Source of the DNA: Trinickia dabaoshanensis
Lineage (GTDB): Bacteria > Pseudomonadota > Gammaproteobacteria > Burkholderiales > Burkholderiaceae
NCBI RefSeq assembly: GCF_002879885.1
Contig: NZ_PNYA01000021.1
Coordinates: 1-64,000, forward strand
Length of the DNA: 64,000 bases
Direction of reading: 5' to 3'
Shown: piece after piece, positions 1-8,230 of the stretch
How positions within the stretch are numbered: position 1 is the first letter of the stretch
Layout: every line of letters begins with the position of its first letter
Translations under genes and position numbers: made by a program
Notes under the pieces: model-generated
Database searches by the model: none
Seen by the model: the letters and a program-made list of their open reading frames with translations, nothing else
What the model was told of the DNA's origin: nothing

Positions 1-93
1 ATGGAACCGCTCGGCTATATCCCGCCCGCGGAAGCTGAGGCAAACTACTACCGGCAACGTTGCAACTCAGTCGTCGTGCCGGCATCAACTTAA
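1..93 (+). CDS. IS3-family transposase OrfB, C-terminal fragment
   Basis: Thirty codons in frame from base 1 to a TAA at 91-93 read MEPLGYIPPAEAEANYYRQR and ten further residues. GYIPPAEAEANYY is the characteristic C-terminal tail of the IS3-family DDE integrase (OrfB). The ATG at base 1 is an internal methionine, not the start; the rest of the gene lies upstream of the window. It would act in transposition of the element. Confidence 0.75.
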   Translation: MEPLGYIPPAEAEANYYRQRCNSVVVPAST

Positions 94-127
94 ACCAACC
101 AGCCTCCACGAATCCCGGGGCGATTCA
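1..127 (+). mobile_element. IS3-family insertion sequence, right end (truncated by window start)
   Basis: The first 93 bases encode the last residues of an IS3-type transposase. After its stop comes a sequence with CGGGGCGATTCA ending at 127, which resembles the right terminal inverted repeat of IS3-family elements (typically ...CGGGGCGGTTCA). The element boundary is therefore placed at about 127, only 22 bases before the start of the Tli4-like gene. The left end lies outside the window, so target-site duplication and intactness cannot be judged. Confidence 0.7.
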
Positions 128-149
128 CACAGGATGCACCGGAGCCATC

Positions 150-1187
150 ATGTTGAAGCACATTGGAAAGATTCTATTTTTTATGGCGGGGATGTTTGCC
201 GGCTCGACTGCATTCTCCGGGGAACCGACAATGACTAATCCCTTGCTTTCCAACCCGCGTCCATGGTGCATCGGGCGCTTCGTGTTCGACCGGCCTGCGA
301 CGAGCGAGATCTCAAATCAGCGGTATGAGGTTAGAGGAGATCGCATCGAGACGCAGTACAACGTGTCACGAGATGCGTATCACTCCAAGATCGATGCGTT
401 GGATAAAACGATGCGCGCGAACCAGCGCGTGAACCCGGTCAATTTAAGCGAAAAAACCGGACACGCGTGGTTGGAAAAGATAGTGTCGCCAACCAGCGAT
501 TCGAGGGTTTTTGTATATCAGGAAGGAGTGGCAAAAGCTGCGAAGTTGCCCTTTGACACAGAAGGGTACATTTTTGCAGAAGGGACGCTGTTTCATACCA
601 CCGGTTGGATTGGGTCCGCCGCGATTGATAGGGTAGACGAGATTTATAACGACACTTACCGGCGAATCAAGGCGCGTAACAATGCGGCAGTGCCTTCGGA
701 ATCGGGCTTTTGCTTTGACGGCGGAATCGTAACAGGCTCTTCGCCATATGGCGAGGAGGTCAGCCAGTCGTTCGCGCTGATGCCTGGAAGGCCTGCTCTG
801 TTCCTGATCAAGATGCGCAACTCGATAGATGGCGATCAAAACGAGCCGCTGACGAAAACTCTGCCGGAACTACGGGCGCAGTTGAACCGCCTGCCGGGAC
901 ACTACCGCATTCTGCGCGAAGGTAAGCGCACGGTTGCCGGCATGGATGCAGAGGAAGTGCTATTCGAGATTAAAGACGGCGGGATCACCTCATATCGGTT
1001 CTACCTGCTCGCGCCGGGCGATCCGGACACGCTGGCGAAACCTCACACGGCTATTCAACTATTGCTCGGCGCAAGCAGTCCCGATTTGACGCCGGAACAG
1101 GCAACCGCCCCTGTCGATGAAGCGGGTGCACTTCAAGTGTGGGACACGTTGCTGAACAGCTTGCATCTGCGCCCCGGCGCGGTGTAA
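150..1187 (+). CDS. Tli4-like T6SS lipase immunity protein
   Basis: 345 aa from the ATG at 150; a longer reading from base 60 would run through the IS end and is rejected. The N-terminus (MLKHIGKILFFMAGMFAGS) is a signal peptide, so the protein is exported. The body resembles the Tli4 family of periplasmic immunity proteins: an N-terminal part with paired short strands (CIGRFVFDRP) and a C-terminal part with AGMDAEEVLFEIKDGG. Tli4 proteins neutralise Tle4 phospholipase effectors of the type VI system. The PAAR gene follows after 12 bases, as often seen in T6SS effector/immunity loci. The IS end lies 22 bases upstream, so the native promoter and any upstream lipase gene are displaced or outside the window. 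Confidence 0.7.
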   Translation: MLKHIGKILFFMAGMFAGSTAFSGEPTMTNPLLSNPRPWCIGRFVFDRPATSEISNQRYEVRGDRIETQYNVSRDAYHSKIDALDKTMRANQRVNPVNLSEKTGHAWLEKIVSPTSDSRVFVYQEGVAKAAKLPFDTEGYIFAEGTLFHTTGWIGSAAIDRVDEIYNDTYRRIKARNNAAVPSESGFCFDGGIVTGSSPYGEEVSQSFALMPGRPALFLIKMRNSIDGDQNEPLTKTLPELRAQLNRLPGHYRILREGKRTVAGMDAEEVLFEIKDGGITSYRFYLLAPGDPDTLAKPHTAIQLLLGASSPDLTPEQATAPVDEAGALQVWDTLLNSLHLRPGAV

Positions 1188-1199
1188 AGGGAGTTGCCT

Positions 1200-1487
1200 A
1201 TGCGCCGGTACGACATTGTCAAGGGCGACGCCACCACCGTCGGCGGCATCGTGCAGGCCGGCGATGGTAAAGATTTGATCGGCGATCGCGAGCAGGCCTA
1301 CGAGAACGATCCCGTTTGGTGCCCCGCGTGCAAAGCGATGGGCAAGATTGTCTGCGATGGTCAGCGGATTTCAACAACCGGGCCGGACGGGCGACAGGCA
1401 GCGTTAAGCGACGACCTCTGCGTCTGCCAATGCCCAACGCCGCCTCGGCTGGTCGCGTCGCAGACAGTATCGTATATCGAGGTCTAA
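1200..1487 (+). CDS. Small PAAR-domain protein
   Basis: 95 aa. The ATG at 1200 is chosen over a TTG at 1194 because AAGGGAG ends 6 bases upstream. The sequence has PAAR features: an early GDATTVGG turn, GDGKDLIGDREQAYENDPVWCPAC, and a C-terminal half with CDGQRISTTGPDGRQAALSDD and a CVCQC cysteine cluster. PAAR proteins cap the T6SS VgrG spike and recruit effectors. There is no C-terminal toxin extension, so it is probably a stand-alone adaptor or spike tip. It lies directly downstream of the Tli4-like gene and is probably co-transcribed with it. About 170 bases without a visible gene follow. Confidence 0.75.
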   Translation: MRRYDIVKGDATTVGGIVQAGDGKDLIGDREQAYENDPVWCPACKAMGKIVCDGQRISTTGPDGRQAALSDDLCVCQCPTPPRLVASQTVSYIEV

Positions 1488-1658
1488 ATCAAAAAAAGGA
1501 AATGATGATGACGTCCTGAGGATGACCGAAATCATACTTTCGATGGAGGAGTCGTTAGCGGCGTCGCAGGTCCGTAAGTGAGGCGCATCGCAGTCGTCTC
1601 CCGCCGATACACTCGCTCTTGACACGTCGACGCGCATCTTGTTTTCCTGTTGGAATTG

Positions 1659-2159
1659 CTATCGATGAGTGCAGGAATGGGCGCGCACGATTGCTGGATC
1701 GAAGGAAGCGTGGCCCGGGCTGATCTGTGCTGAAACTAGTTTCGCATTCTTGCCGTCAGGCACAAACCAGGTTACTAGTGCCGTGAGTTCGCTCCCATTC
1801 GCCGACTTCATCCATCGAACCATTCGAACTTGATTGGGAAAGCACGTGGTTGCCGCCTCCTTGTCGTCGACTACTACACCAAACTTGTCGAAGGTCAGCT
1901 TCATCGCGTCGGTCACTAGCCGACGCGATACTCCCGACTTGAGCGCGTCTGCCGCGCCGTCATAGATCGCGTCGAAGTCCTCTGCGTTGTAGTGCCGAAT
2001 CATTGCGCCCTCTGCTGTAATCGCGGCAGCTCTGTCATCGGAGAAGTAACCAAAGTGAATTCGCACTCCGGCTGCGACCAATACGCAAATCGCTAACACA
2101 GCCACCAACAGGCCCGTCTTCCATTTTGACCAGCGACGCTGGGATGTTGAGGTGTTCAC
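1659..2159 (-). CDS. Hypothetical membrane-anchored protein
   Basis: 166 aa, not recognised. A basic N-terminus (QRRWSKWK) is followed by one hydrophobic helix at about residues 15-33 and a soluble domain of about 130 residues. It is predicted to be a type II inner-membrane protein with an exported domain. The part around YNAEDFDAIYDGAADALKSG resembles the small NTF2-like domains of DUF3887/DUF4019 proteins, but I cannot confirm this. It is the last of several same-strand accessory genes. An anchored immunity protein is possible, but this is inference from position only. Confidence 0.55.
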   Translation of the reverse strand: MNTSTSQRRWSKWKTGLLVAVLAICVLVAAGVRIHFGYFSDDRAAAITAEGAMIRHYNAEDFDAIYDGAADALKSGVSRRLVTDAMKLTFDKFGVVVDDKEAATTCFPNQVRMVRWMKSANGSELTALVTWFVPDGKNAKLVSAQISPGHASFDPAIVRAHSCTHR

Positions 2160-2213
2160 CCTCTTTCCTCGTTCTCTGCTTGTGCCGGCGCCGCCGGCGT
2201 TTTCCGATCCGTT

Positions 2214-2546
2214 TTAATTCCAGATGCCGATGACGTGGCGCGGCTGGAACGTTACAGCGAAGCCCGCGCGCATGTCAGACGTACACAGTGCATCGTTGTC
2301 GATATTTCCATAGTAGAGAGTGCCCTCGACGCGTTGCGTCGTTACCCGCATGCACTCTACGTTAATCGCCTCGCTTCCTGCTTCGCCTACCGTAGGAATA
2401 CGAAAGATCAGCTTCACCGTATCGCCTGGAGCAAGCGACTCGCGTCGTTCGCGCTCAGGTAACCAGAATGTCGCGGGATGAGCTTGAGCGAGCAGTTCCG
2501 CGTCGTCGAGTTCCCAGCCGTCTCGGCTGATTTCGGCAAGTGCCAT
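2214..2546 (-). CDS. Hypothetical protein, possibly DUF2314-like
   Basis: 110 aa, cytoplasmic, no signal peptide. The N-terminal third is helical and acidic (DGWELDDAELLAQAHPATFWLP). The rest is predicted beta-rich, with LAPGDTVKLIF, ECMRVTTQRVEGTLYYGNIDND and a final FQPRHVIGIWN. This pattern (a 'dissolved in GDxVxLxF ... GTLxND ... F.PRHVI' layout) recalls DUF2314-type barrels, weakly. It starts 17 bases after the stop of the upstream metalloprotease-like gene and is probably its operon partner. Confidence 0.5.
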   Translation of the reverse strand: MALAEISRDGWELDDAELLAQAHPATFWLPERERRESLAPGDTVKLIFRIPTVGEAGSEAINVECMRVTTQRVEGTLYYGNIDNDALCTSDMRAGFAVTFQPRHVIGIWN

Positions 2547-2563
2547 ACGATGTTTTCCGACAG

Positions 2564-3016
2564 CTACAGGATCTCGTGTTGACGAGCGTCGACTTCGAAG
2601 GGCGCATCGTTATAGCCGACTGTCGCTATCTGACCCAGATATGTCGGCATAAACGCAGCTATCGAGCCGGCGACCTCATACTGGTAAACGTGTCGGCATT
2701 CGTGGGTCAGCAGTTGGCGCGTCGAGTGGCCGAGAACGATAAAGATCGCGTATCCCAACGTGAGCCCCGCAAAGTTCGGCCCAAGCAGCCCGGTACTTAA
2801 CGCGACCTTCCGCAACCATTCATCGTCAGGCAGCGGCAAAGCTGGCGCGACTACCACGCGAATCTTCTCGGGAGCTAGAACGCCGACGGTGCGCGCATCA
2901 GCGATCCCTTGCGGCGAGAGAGCCGCCCCCGTGGCAAGCGCTTGCCGCTCTTGTTCCTCCGCCCAACTGATCGCTCCGGGCAAGACCTGTGGTAGTAGAA
3001 CCGCAAGATTGGTCAT
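2564..3016 (-). CDS. HExxH-type putative metallopeptidase, accessory
   Basis: 150 aa from the ATG at 3016, which has GGGGAAAAG upstream; a longer reading from 3091 overlaps hepT and is rejected. The key motif is H105-E106-C-R-H109 in LLTHECRHVYQYE, a zincin-type zinc site. Further down, E141 in FEVDARQHE could be the third ligand. A hydrophobic stretch (LTLGYAIFIVLG) precedes the motif. The family is not identified; similar short HExxH proteins occur next to polymorphic toxins as processing peptidases or are themselves effectors. The partner gene at 2214 follows after 17 bases. Confidence 0.55.
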   Translation of the reverse strand: MTNLAVLLPQVLPGAISWAEEQERQALATGAALSPQGIADARTVGVLAPEKIRVVVAPALPLPDDEWLRKVALSTGLLGPNFAGLTLGYAIFIVLGHSTRQLLTHECRHVYQYEVAGSIAAFMPTYLGQIATVGYNDAPFEVDARQHEIL

Positions 3017-3053
3017 CGTTCTTTTCCCCGTTTCCCGCTCAATGCTCGGCCTG

Positions 3054-3434
3054 CTATGCAGCCGGCTTATCGTTATCGCCCATGCCGTCAAGTAGCGCCT
3101 GGATATCGTTGCGCAGGCTCGGCAGAATGTTCGTCACCGTGTTCCAAACTATGTCGAGGTCTATCTGATAGTAGCCGTGCGCCAATGCGTTCCTCGTCCC
3201 ATACGCCTTGCCCCAGGGCAGACCCGAGTGCGCCGCTGCAAAATCGGGGTAACGCTTTAAGATATTGTTGGCAGCTTCACCAACAACCTCGATATTGCGA
3301 ATGATCGCGTCCTGCACAAGCTCCGACGCCTCGAACATAGATTTGTCCATGTCCTCCGAATACCGCTCGATCCTCTGAATCGCCTCGACGATGTGCTCGA
3401 GGTACGCGGTCAACCGCAGCGTATCTTTGCTCAT
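3054..3434 (-). CDS. hepT: HepT family RNase toxin (DUF86)
   Basis: 126 aa, all-helical HEPN protein. The RX4HXY signature is R81-NALA-H86-G-Y88; in the family R and H are the RNase centre and Y is the residue AMPylated by MntA. HepT cleaves RNA unless neutralised. The ATG overlaps the stop of the nucleotidyltransferase gene by four bases (ATGA), so the pair is translationally coupled, antitoxin gene first. All key residues are present, so the toxin should be functional. Confidence 0.88.
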   Translation of the reverse strand: MSKDTLRLTAYLEHIVEAIQRIERYSEDMDKSMFEASELVQDAIIRNIEVVGEAANNILKRYPDFAAAHSGLPWGKAYGTRNALAHGYYQIDLDIVWNTVTNILPSLRNDIQALLDGMGDNDKPAA

Positions 3435-3721
3435 ACAGGGACTGCATGAGCCAAAACGTCGGCGCGAAATTTGATGGAAATAGCTTTGGGCGTCAGAACG
3501 TCCACCGGAACACCGAGCAATTCCTGCAACTCGTACTGAATCCCGCCAATATCGAACAGCGTTGTATCTGGCGTGGGATCGACAAGTAGATCGAGGTCGC
3601 TGCCGTCCTCATCTTCGCCGCGCGCGACGGAACCGAATACGCGCGGATTCGCTGCCCGGTTGGCCGCGACGATGCGCAGGACATCTGCGCGGTGCTGACT
3701 CAGTGCGACGGATGGTTTCAC
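3431..3721 (-). CDS. mntA: MntA family antitoxin nucleotidyltransferase
   Basis: 96 aa from the GTG at 3721, chosen because GGAG lies 6 bases upstream; an earlier GTG at 3733 is possible. It is a minimal nucleotidyltransferase with the GSX10DXD motif: GSVARGEDEDGSDLD, G30-S31 and D42/D44. Family members polyadenylylate the tyrosine of HepT and so neutralise it. The gene comes before hepT with an ATGA overlap. It sits in an accessory patch next to a second TA module. Confidence 0.87.
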   Translation of the reverse strand: MKPSVALSQHRADVLRIVAANRAANPRVFGSVARGEDEDGSDLDLLVDPTPDTTLFDIGGIQYELQELLGVPVDVLTPKAISIKFRADVLAHAVPV

Positions 3722-3796
3722 GACAGGCTCCACAAAAACATAACATCACCATATGCCCTCTTTGGGGGCACACCTGCACTTTGGCCAGTCTAACCG

Positions 3797-4063
3797 TCAG
3801 TAGTGGTAGCGGCACGAAACGATATTGATCTGCGTGTTCGCGACTTCGTAGACCAAGCGGTTCGTTTCATCAATGCGACGCGACCAAAAGCCCGTCAGGT
3901 TTTCCTTCAGCGGCTCCGGCTTACCGATACCTTCGAACGGCGAGCGCTGTACGTCCTTAATGAGTTGATTGATGCGCCTCAACGTCTTCTCGTCCTGCCC
4001 CTGCCAATAGACGTAATCGTCCCAAGCCTCGGCAGTCCACATAATGTTCAGAGCACCACTCAT
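3797..4063 (-). CDS. yoeB: YoeB/Txe family toxin
   Basis: 88 aa, close to the usual 84. It matches the YoeB core: AWDDYVYWQ near the N-terminus, GKPEPLKENLTGFWSRRI, RLVYEV and the terminal CRYHY. The residues used by E. coli YoeB for ribosome-dependent mRNA cleavage are present as E50, R69, H87 and Y88. The start overlaps the stop of the antitoxin gene by ATGA. The N-terminus is slightly longer than usual; translation might begin at M8 (MWTAEAW). Confidence 0.93.
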   Translation of the reverse strand: MSGALNIMWTAEAWDDYVYWQGQDEKTLRRINQLIKDVQRSPFEGIGKPEPLKENLTGFWSRRIDETNRLVYEVANTQINIVSCRYHY

Positions 4064-4320
4064 TCGGTGTCGTCAACCAACTTGCGGGGCTTGACCTTGC
4101 CCGCACGTGCCTGCGCGATGGAGCGCTCCAGATGGGCTACGTTTGCCGGGGAGCGCAGAAGATGGACCGTTTCCATCAAACTGTCGTAGTGCTCTTGTGA
4201 CATGACGACCGCATTGGGTGCGTCGCGGCGGGTAATGAGCGTCACGTCCACATCATCGACAACCTGGTCGATGACGCGCTTCAAATTGGCGCGAGCGTCG
4301 GTGAACGGGATGGTACGCAT
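4060..4320 (-). CDS. yefM: YefM/Phd family antitoxin
   Basis: 86 aa from the ATG at 4320, which has GGAGGG just upstream; a reading from 4494 would pass through the operator and is rejected. The N-terminal Phd/YefM fold (MRTIPFTDARANLKRVIDQV, VTLITRRDAPNAVVMSQEHYDSL) binds DNA. The C-terminal tail (ANVAHLERSIAQARAGK) wraps and inhibits YoeB. It is expected to repress its own operon through the TGTACA palindromes immediately upstream. Confidence 0.92.
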   Translation of the reverse strand: MRTIPFTDARANLKRVIDQVVDDVDVTLITRRDAPNAVVMSQEHYDSLMETVHLLRSPANVAHLERSIAQARAGKVKPRKLVDDTE

Positions 4321-4342
4321 ATGCCCTCCTTGATGCCTAACC

Positions 4343-4404
4343 TGTACCGATAGAGGTACAACTCTAGCACACCCAGAGGAACATGTACAGATAATTGTAC
4401 ATGT
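4343..4404 (-). promoter_or_regulatory. YefM-YoeB operator, two palindromes
   Basis: Two perfect inverted repeats lie 22-84 bases upstream of the yefM start. The first is TGTACC-N6-GGTACA at 4343-4360. The second is ACATGTAC-N8-GTACATGT at 4381-4404, which contains two TGTACA hexamers (4384-4389, 4396-4401). In E. coli, YefM-YoeB binds palindromes built on TGTACA, so both are good operator candidates. The region is AT-rich compared with its surroundings, as expected for a promoter. Confidence 0.75.
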
Positions 4405-4457
4405 CGACTCAATCCATTCGAGCCGCGGCGGCAAGATACCGCCGCGGCCCAACACCC

Positions 4458-5522
4458 TCAGCGTTGCGGCACGCCGTCCCGCCATTCGCCCCAATGCGTC
4501 GCAATCTCTTGCACGAGCGGATTGCCGGCTGCGAACAGGTTCTGCACCGCGGGCACGAAGCCGCCTTGCGCCTGGTAGTTCAGCAGATTGTCCGCGCTCG
4601 TTTGTCCCGCATACGGCCGGTCGAAGTCCGACCCAGTCCGCAGATCGGCCACGCGCGAGAGATCGACACGATGCGCATTCGCCGCACGCGTCAACGCCTC
4701 GAACGTCGCGTTGTCCTCTTGCTGCGTGGTGCAGTATGTACCCTTGCCGTCAGTCAAGATCTTCGTCCAATCGCGCGCGCGTTGGCCGATATCCGTACCC
4801 GAGAACCACGTATCGCCTGCCAGCGTGTCGCACTGGATCACGGCCGGCGGCTGATTCGCGGGCGCGTAGCTGAACTTCGCGCGCGCCGCTTGCGCCTGCG
4901 CGCTGTCGGTCAGCACGGCGTTGCGCGAAAGCGCGTAAGCCGCATCCGTCAGCTTCGCATTGAGTTGAAAAACCTCGGTCTTATAGTCGAGCGGCGGCTT
5001 TTGATTGGGGTTGGTCGTATTGATCCCGAGATAACCCGTATTCCAGCCCGCGGGAATCTCGCGCCCATCGAGTTCCCACTGGATGCCGAAATCCACGAGG
5101 TATTTCGACCACGCCGCCGAGCCGATCGTCCCTTGCGCCGGATCGATACCGGCAATCCCGGCAATCAAAAAGTACGTATGCCGCAGATCGAAGCGTGGAG
5201 AGAACGTCAACGCCATCGTGGAAGCCGCGGCGTTCGCGTGTCCCATGCCCGTCGTCATGACGCAAATATCCTGCTTGTTGCAGTGAACGTCCGGATAGTC
5301 CGGCGACAAACCGGCGACGGGGATCGATTCCCACGGGCCGAGATGATCTAGCCAGACCTGTCCTTCCGGCGCGAACATCGAAATAATCATCACCTTGACG
5401 TGACGACCGTGCGAGCCGTAACCGGCGGCAAAGCTGGCGTCGTTGTCTTGCGCGTTCGAGGCCGTGGCCGCGCAAGCGGTCAGCGCAATGGCGCCGATCG
5501 AGACGATAGTGCGAGTAAGCAT
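4458..5522 (-). CDS. Purine nucleoside permease (NUP) family protein
   Basis: 354 aa. The N-terminal signal sequence contains a possible lipobox (LTAC) followed by a Q/D-rich stretch; cleavage by signal peptidase I after SNAQ is the alternative. The mature part matches the NUP family (PF06516): VKVMIISMFAPEGQVWL, MTTGMGHANAAASTMALTFS, YFLIAGIAGIDP, and AYALSRNAVLTDS. The family is named after a Candida nucleoside permease, but the fold resembles a nucleoside phosphorylase. A periplasmic nucleoside-binding or -cleaving role is therefore as likely as transport. It is a monocistronic gene. Confidence 0.8.
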   Translation of the reverse strand: MLTRTIVSIGAIALTACAATASNAQDNDASFAAGYGSHGRHVKVMIISMFAPEGQVWLDHLGPWESIPVAGLSPDYPDVHCNKQDICVMTTGMGHANAAASTMALTFSPRFDLRHTYFLIAGIAGIDPAQGTIGSAAWSKYLVDFGIQWELDGREIPAGWNTGYLGINTTNPNQKPPLDYKTEVFQLNAKLTDAAYALSRNAVLTDSAQAQAARAKFSYAPANQPPAVIQCDTLAGDTWFSGTDIGQRARDWTKILTDGKGTYCTTQQEDNATFEALTRAANAHRVDLSRVADLRTGSDFDRPYAGQTSADNLLNYQAQGGFVPAVQNLFAAGNPLVQEIATHWGEWRDGVPQR

Positions 5523-5625
5523 GGGCGTTCCTTTGATTTCGTGATTTGTTTGGGAGAACCGCTCGCTGACGCAGGTGCTCTCTCGGCACCGCGCGCGTCA
5601 GTATAGAGGCACGCCCCCGTCGCCG

Positions 5626-8100
5626 TCACTCATGCGAGGGCGGTGCCGCGCCCTCCGGCTTTTCCGATGGGGCGTCTTGCACCGCCTTCGCTCGATCGTC
5701 GTCGGCAGCCTTGGCGTTGCCATTGGGCGGCGGCACGAGTACGTTGCGCAACGGATTGGCGATCACGATGCCGCGCTCGGCGAAGCGCTCGGCAATGCGC
5801 CGGTTGAACTCGCGCTGGGTCGGCCAGCGCGCGGTATCGCGGCATTGAAGCTGGCCGAGCAACGTCACCATGGAGCCGTCCACCTGATCGACGCCCCAGA
5901 AACTAAAGTCGTTGACGATGCCGTCCTTGAATTTCGGGTCGTCGCGCAACTCGGCGCCGATTTCAGCGAGCGTCTGGATCGCGAGTTCGATGTCCTGCCC
6001 ATAGGCGATGCTGATCTTGACCGCCGCGTTGCCGAGCCCCCGGTTCGAATTCGTCACGGTGGAGACCGAGCTGAACGGCACGGTATGGAGCGCGCCGTCT
6101 CCGCCACGCAGACGCACGGTACGGATCGATAGATATTCGACCGTTCCCGAGACGCCCGCGAGCGTCACCCAATCGCCGACCTGCATCGCGTTTTCCATCA
6201 GCAGGAACATACCCGTGATGAAATCCTGAACGAGCTTTTGCGAACCGAAGCCGAGGGCCACGCCGAAGATGCTGGCCCCCGCGAGCAACGGCCCGATGTT
6301 GACGCCGATCTCGCTCAAGCCCGTGAGGCCGACGACGAGCGCGATACCCACGAACAGCGCCGTGCGCAACATCGGCAGCAGCGTGCGCAGGCGCGCGGCC
6401 CGCATGAGGTCGCCCGCATCGGTCCAGCGATGGAGCCGGCGCTCGATCGATACGTTGATCGATTCCCACACGAGCAGCGCGATGACACCCGCGACGGCAA
6501 TCGTCACGCAAGCGGAAATCAGGCGGCGGCCGACGAAGTTGCCGGTGAACATGCGCCAGACGTGGACGTCCCATACCCGCAGAACCAGCACGGCCGCCGC
6601 CAGCAGTATCGCGAGCCCGATGAAACGGCGCAGCCACGGGTAGTAGCGCTGAGCGCGCTGCAACGCGATCGACGGCGAGGTGCCCTCCCGCGTGTTGAAG
6701 ATCCGCCCCAGCACGCCGAACGTCACGATCACGACCACCCGCGCGCACACCAGGACCAAGAGCGAGAGCCCACCGTGCTCGAGCAAGGTCTGGTAGCCGT
6801 TGCGCACGTCGAGCGCCCAGATGAACCACAACGCCATCACGAAAAAGACGGCGACGGCCGCCCAGGTATCGGCCAGCCAATTGGCGAAGAAACGCAACAC
6901 ACCCGAGTTGGCACACTTCGAGCGAATCCAAGCGGCGACGGGGCGGCGAATTTGCAGGATCAGCACCGCGATCATCACGTGCCCGGCCAGCGCCACGGCT
7001 TTCGCGATGCCTAGATGCGCCTGTTGCGTGAGCCCGAGGGGCACCGGGGTTTCGGCCAAGGCCACGCCCACGCCAAGCACGACGACGAGCCGCAGCACCC
7101 AGCGTTCGCTGAACGCGGCCCAACTATCGCCGAGCGGCAGCATGCGCAGGCGTGGCGCCCCCGCCGCGAACAAGAACCCGCTGGCCAACACGATCGCGCG
7201 CGCAACGGCATAGATTTCGATGAGCGTCTCGACGACATCCGCCTCGGGCGTCCCGTCGTCGGTGAGCAGCGACATGGCGACGATCGCCACGCCGATGAAC
7301 ACGGCGAGCGGAATCGCTTTCAGCAGCGTATGCAACAGCGCATAAGGCAGGCGCTGCAACAGGGACCAATGCTTGACCGCGTGAACCGCGTTGCGCTGGT
7401 TGCGCGCCGCCCGTAGGGCATTCTCGTCGATGCTCGTGGCCGGCACGTTCGCGTTCAGCGTGCGCACCTCGTGGTCCGCCTGCGCGTTCGCATTCTCGGC
7501 ATGCCCGTCCGCGCCGGCGCCGCCTTGCACTGCATCCTTGCCGAAGGCCAGCGCGGCTACGCGCCTTCGTAGCAGCCACGAGAACAGCCAACTCGCGAGC
7601 CACGCGGGGACGAACGTCGCCACGAGCGTCCAGGCCAACTGTTCCAGTTGCGCGCGGCCCTGAGTGCTCGTCATCTCGTAGCCCCACCATGCGCGGACCG
7701 AGCGCACGTCGAGCAACGCCCCCGCGGAATGACGCAACGACAGGGCGATCGACCGGATCGCTCGCACGGCCCCATGCGCCAATTGCGACACGAGCCCGTT
7801 CGACGCGATCGCCGACAAGACACCCGAGGCGCCCGTCGCCGATGCGGCCGCGGGTGCGCTCGCGACAGGCGTCGACAGCGCGCCGGCGGCCGCAATGGCG
7901 CGCAGCGTGTCTTCCATCTGCCCGCGCGACTTCGGATCGGCCAGCACTTGCAATGCGTGCTTGGCCTGATCGGGCGTCAAAACGACAGTGGATGGATTGG
8001 AGACGGGCTGCGCCGCCGCGGGACTGGAGGCCGGAGCGGCATGCGCGGACAAAACGCAAAACGATAAAAGCAGCAGGACGACGTGGAAAATTGTACGCAT
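5626..8100 (-). CDS. MscS-type mechanosensitive channel, YbiO-like
   Basis: 824 aa from the ATG at 8100 (MRTIFHVVLLLLSF), a signal peptide; a longer reading from 8172 adds a non-hydrophobic leader and runs into a hairpin. A periplasmic domain of about 150 residues is followed by roughly ten membrane segments. The C-terminal MscS core has the pore helix GASIFGVALGFGSQKLVQDF and the beta domain (MQVGDWVTLAGVSGTVEYLSIRT). Size and layout match the large YbiO/YbdG-type channels, which release solutes on hypo-osmotic shock. The tail after the alpha/beta domain is charged and probably disordered. Confidence 0.88.
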   Translation of the reverse strand: MRTIFHVVLLLLSFCVLSAHAAPASSPAAAQPVSNPSTVVLTPDQAKHALQVLADPKSRGQMEDTLRAIAAAGALSTPVASAPAAASATGASGVLSAIASNGLVSQLAHGAVRAIRSIALSLRHSAGALLDVRSVRAWWGYEMTSTQGRAQLEQLAWTLVATFVPAWLASWLFSWLLRRRVAALAFGKDAVQGGAGADGHAENANAQADHEVRTLNANVPATSIDENALRAARNQRNAVHAVKHWSLLQRLPYALLHTLLKAIPLAVFIGVAIVAMSLLTDDGTPEADVVETLIEIYAVARAIVLASGFLFAAGAPRLRMLPLGDSWAAFSERWVLRLVVVLGVGVALAETPVPLGLTQQAHLGIAKAVALAGHVMIAVLILQIRRPVAAWIRSKCANSGVLRFFANWLADTWAAVAVFFVMALWFIWALDVRNGYQTLLEHGGLSLLVLVCARVVVIVTFGVLGRIFNTREGTSPSIALQRAQRYYPWLRRFIGLAILLAAAVLVLRVWDVHVWRMFTGNFVGRRLISACVTIAVAGVIALLVWESINVSIERRLHRWTDAGDLMRAARLRTLLPMLRTALFVGIALVVGLTGLSEIGVNIGPLLAGASIFGVALGFGSQKLVQDFITGMFLLMENAMQVGDWVTLAGVSGTVEYLSIRTVRLRGGDGALHTVPFSSVSTVTNSNRGLGNAAVKISIAYGQDIELAIQTLAEIGAELRDDPKFKDGIVNDFSFWGVDQVDGSMVTLLGQLQCRDTARWPTQREFNRRIAERFAERGIVIANPLRNVLVPPPNGNAKAADDDRAKAVQDAPSEKPEGAAPPSHE

Positions 8101-8133
8101 AGGGACGTGAGGAAGAAACGCCAAAGACCGGGC

Positions 8134-8164
8134 GCGCGAGCCGCGGACAATCCGCGGCTCGCGC
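8134..8164 (-). terminator. Strong hairpin between selD and mscS genes
   Basis: A perfect 14-bp stem, GCGCGAGCCGCGGA with loop CAA and its complement, occupies 8134-8164, just after the selD stop and 34 bases before the channel gene start. There is no clean U-tract; the minus strand continues with a T-rich GGTCTTTGGCGTTTCTT. It probably ends the gdhB-selD transcript. Confidence 0.6.
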
Positions 8165-8230
8165 CATCCCAATCTGACTCCGTTCTCACCGAACGATTCC
8201 GGAAAGCGTGCCCTCGCCGATCGCCGCAGG

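Noticed and set aside
4395-5351. 318-codon open frame antisense to the purine nucleoside permease gene
   Set aside because: No homology, Arg-rich, fully overlaps a gene with a signal peptide and conserved family motifs.
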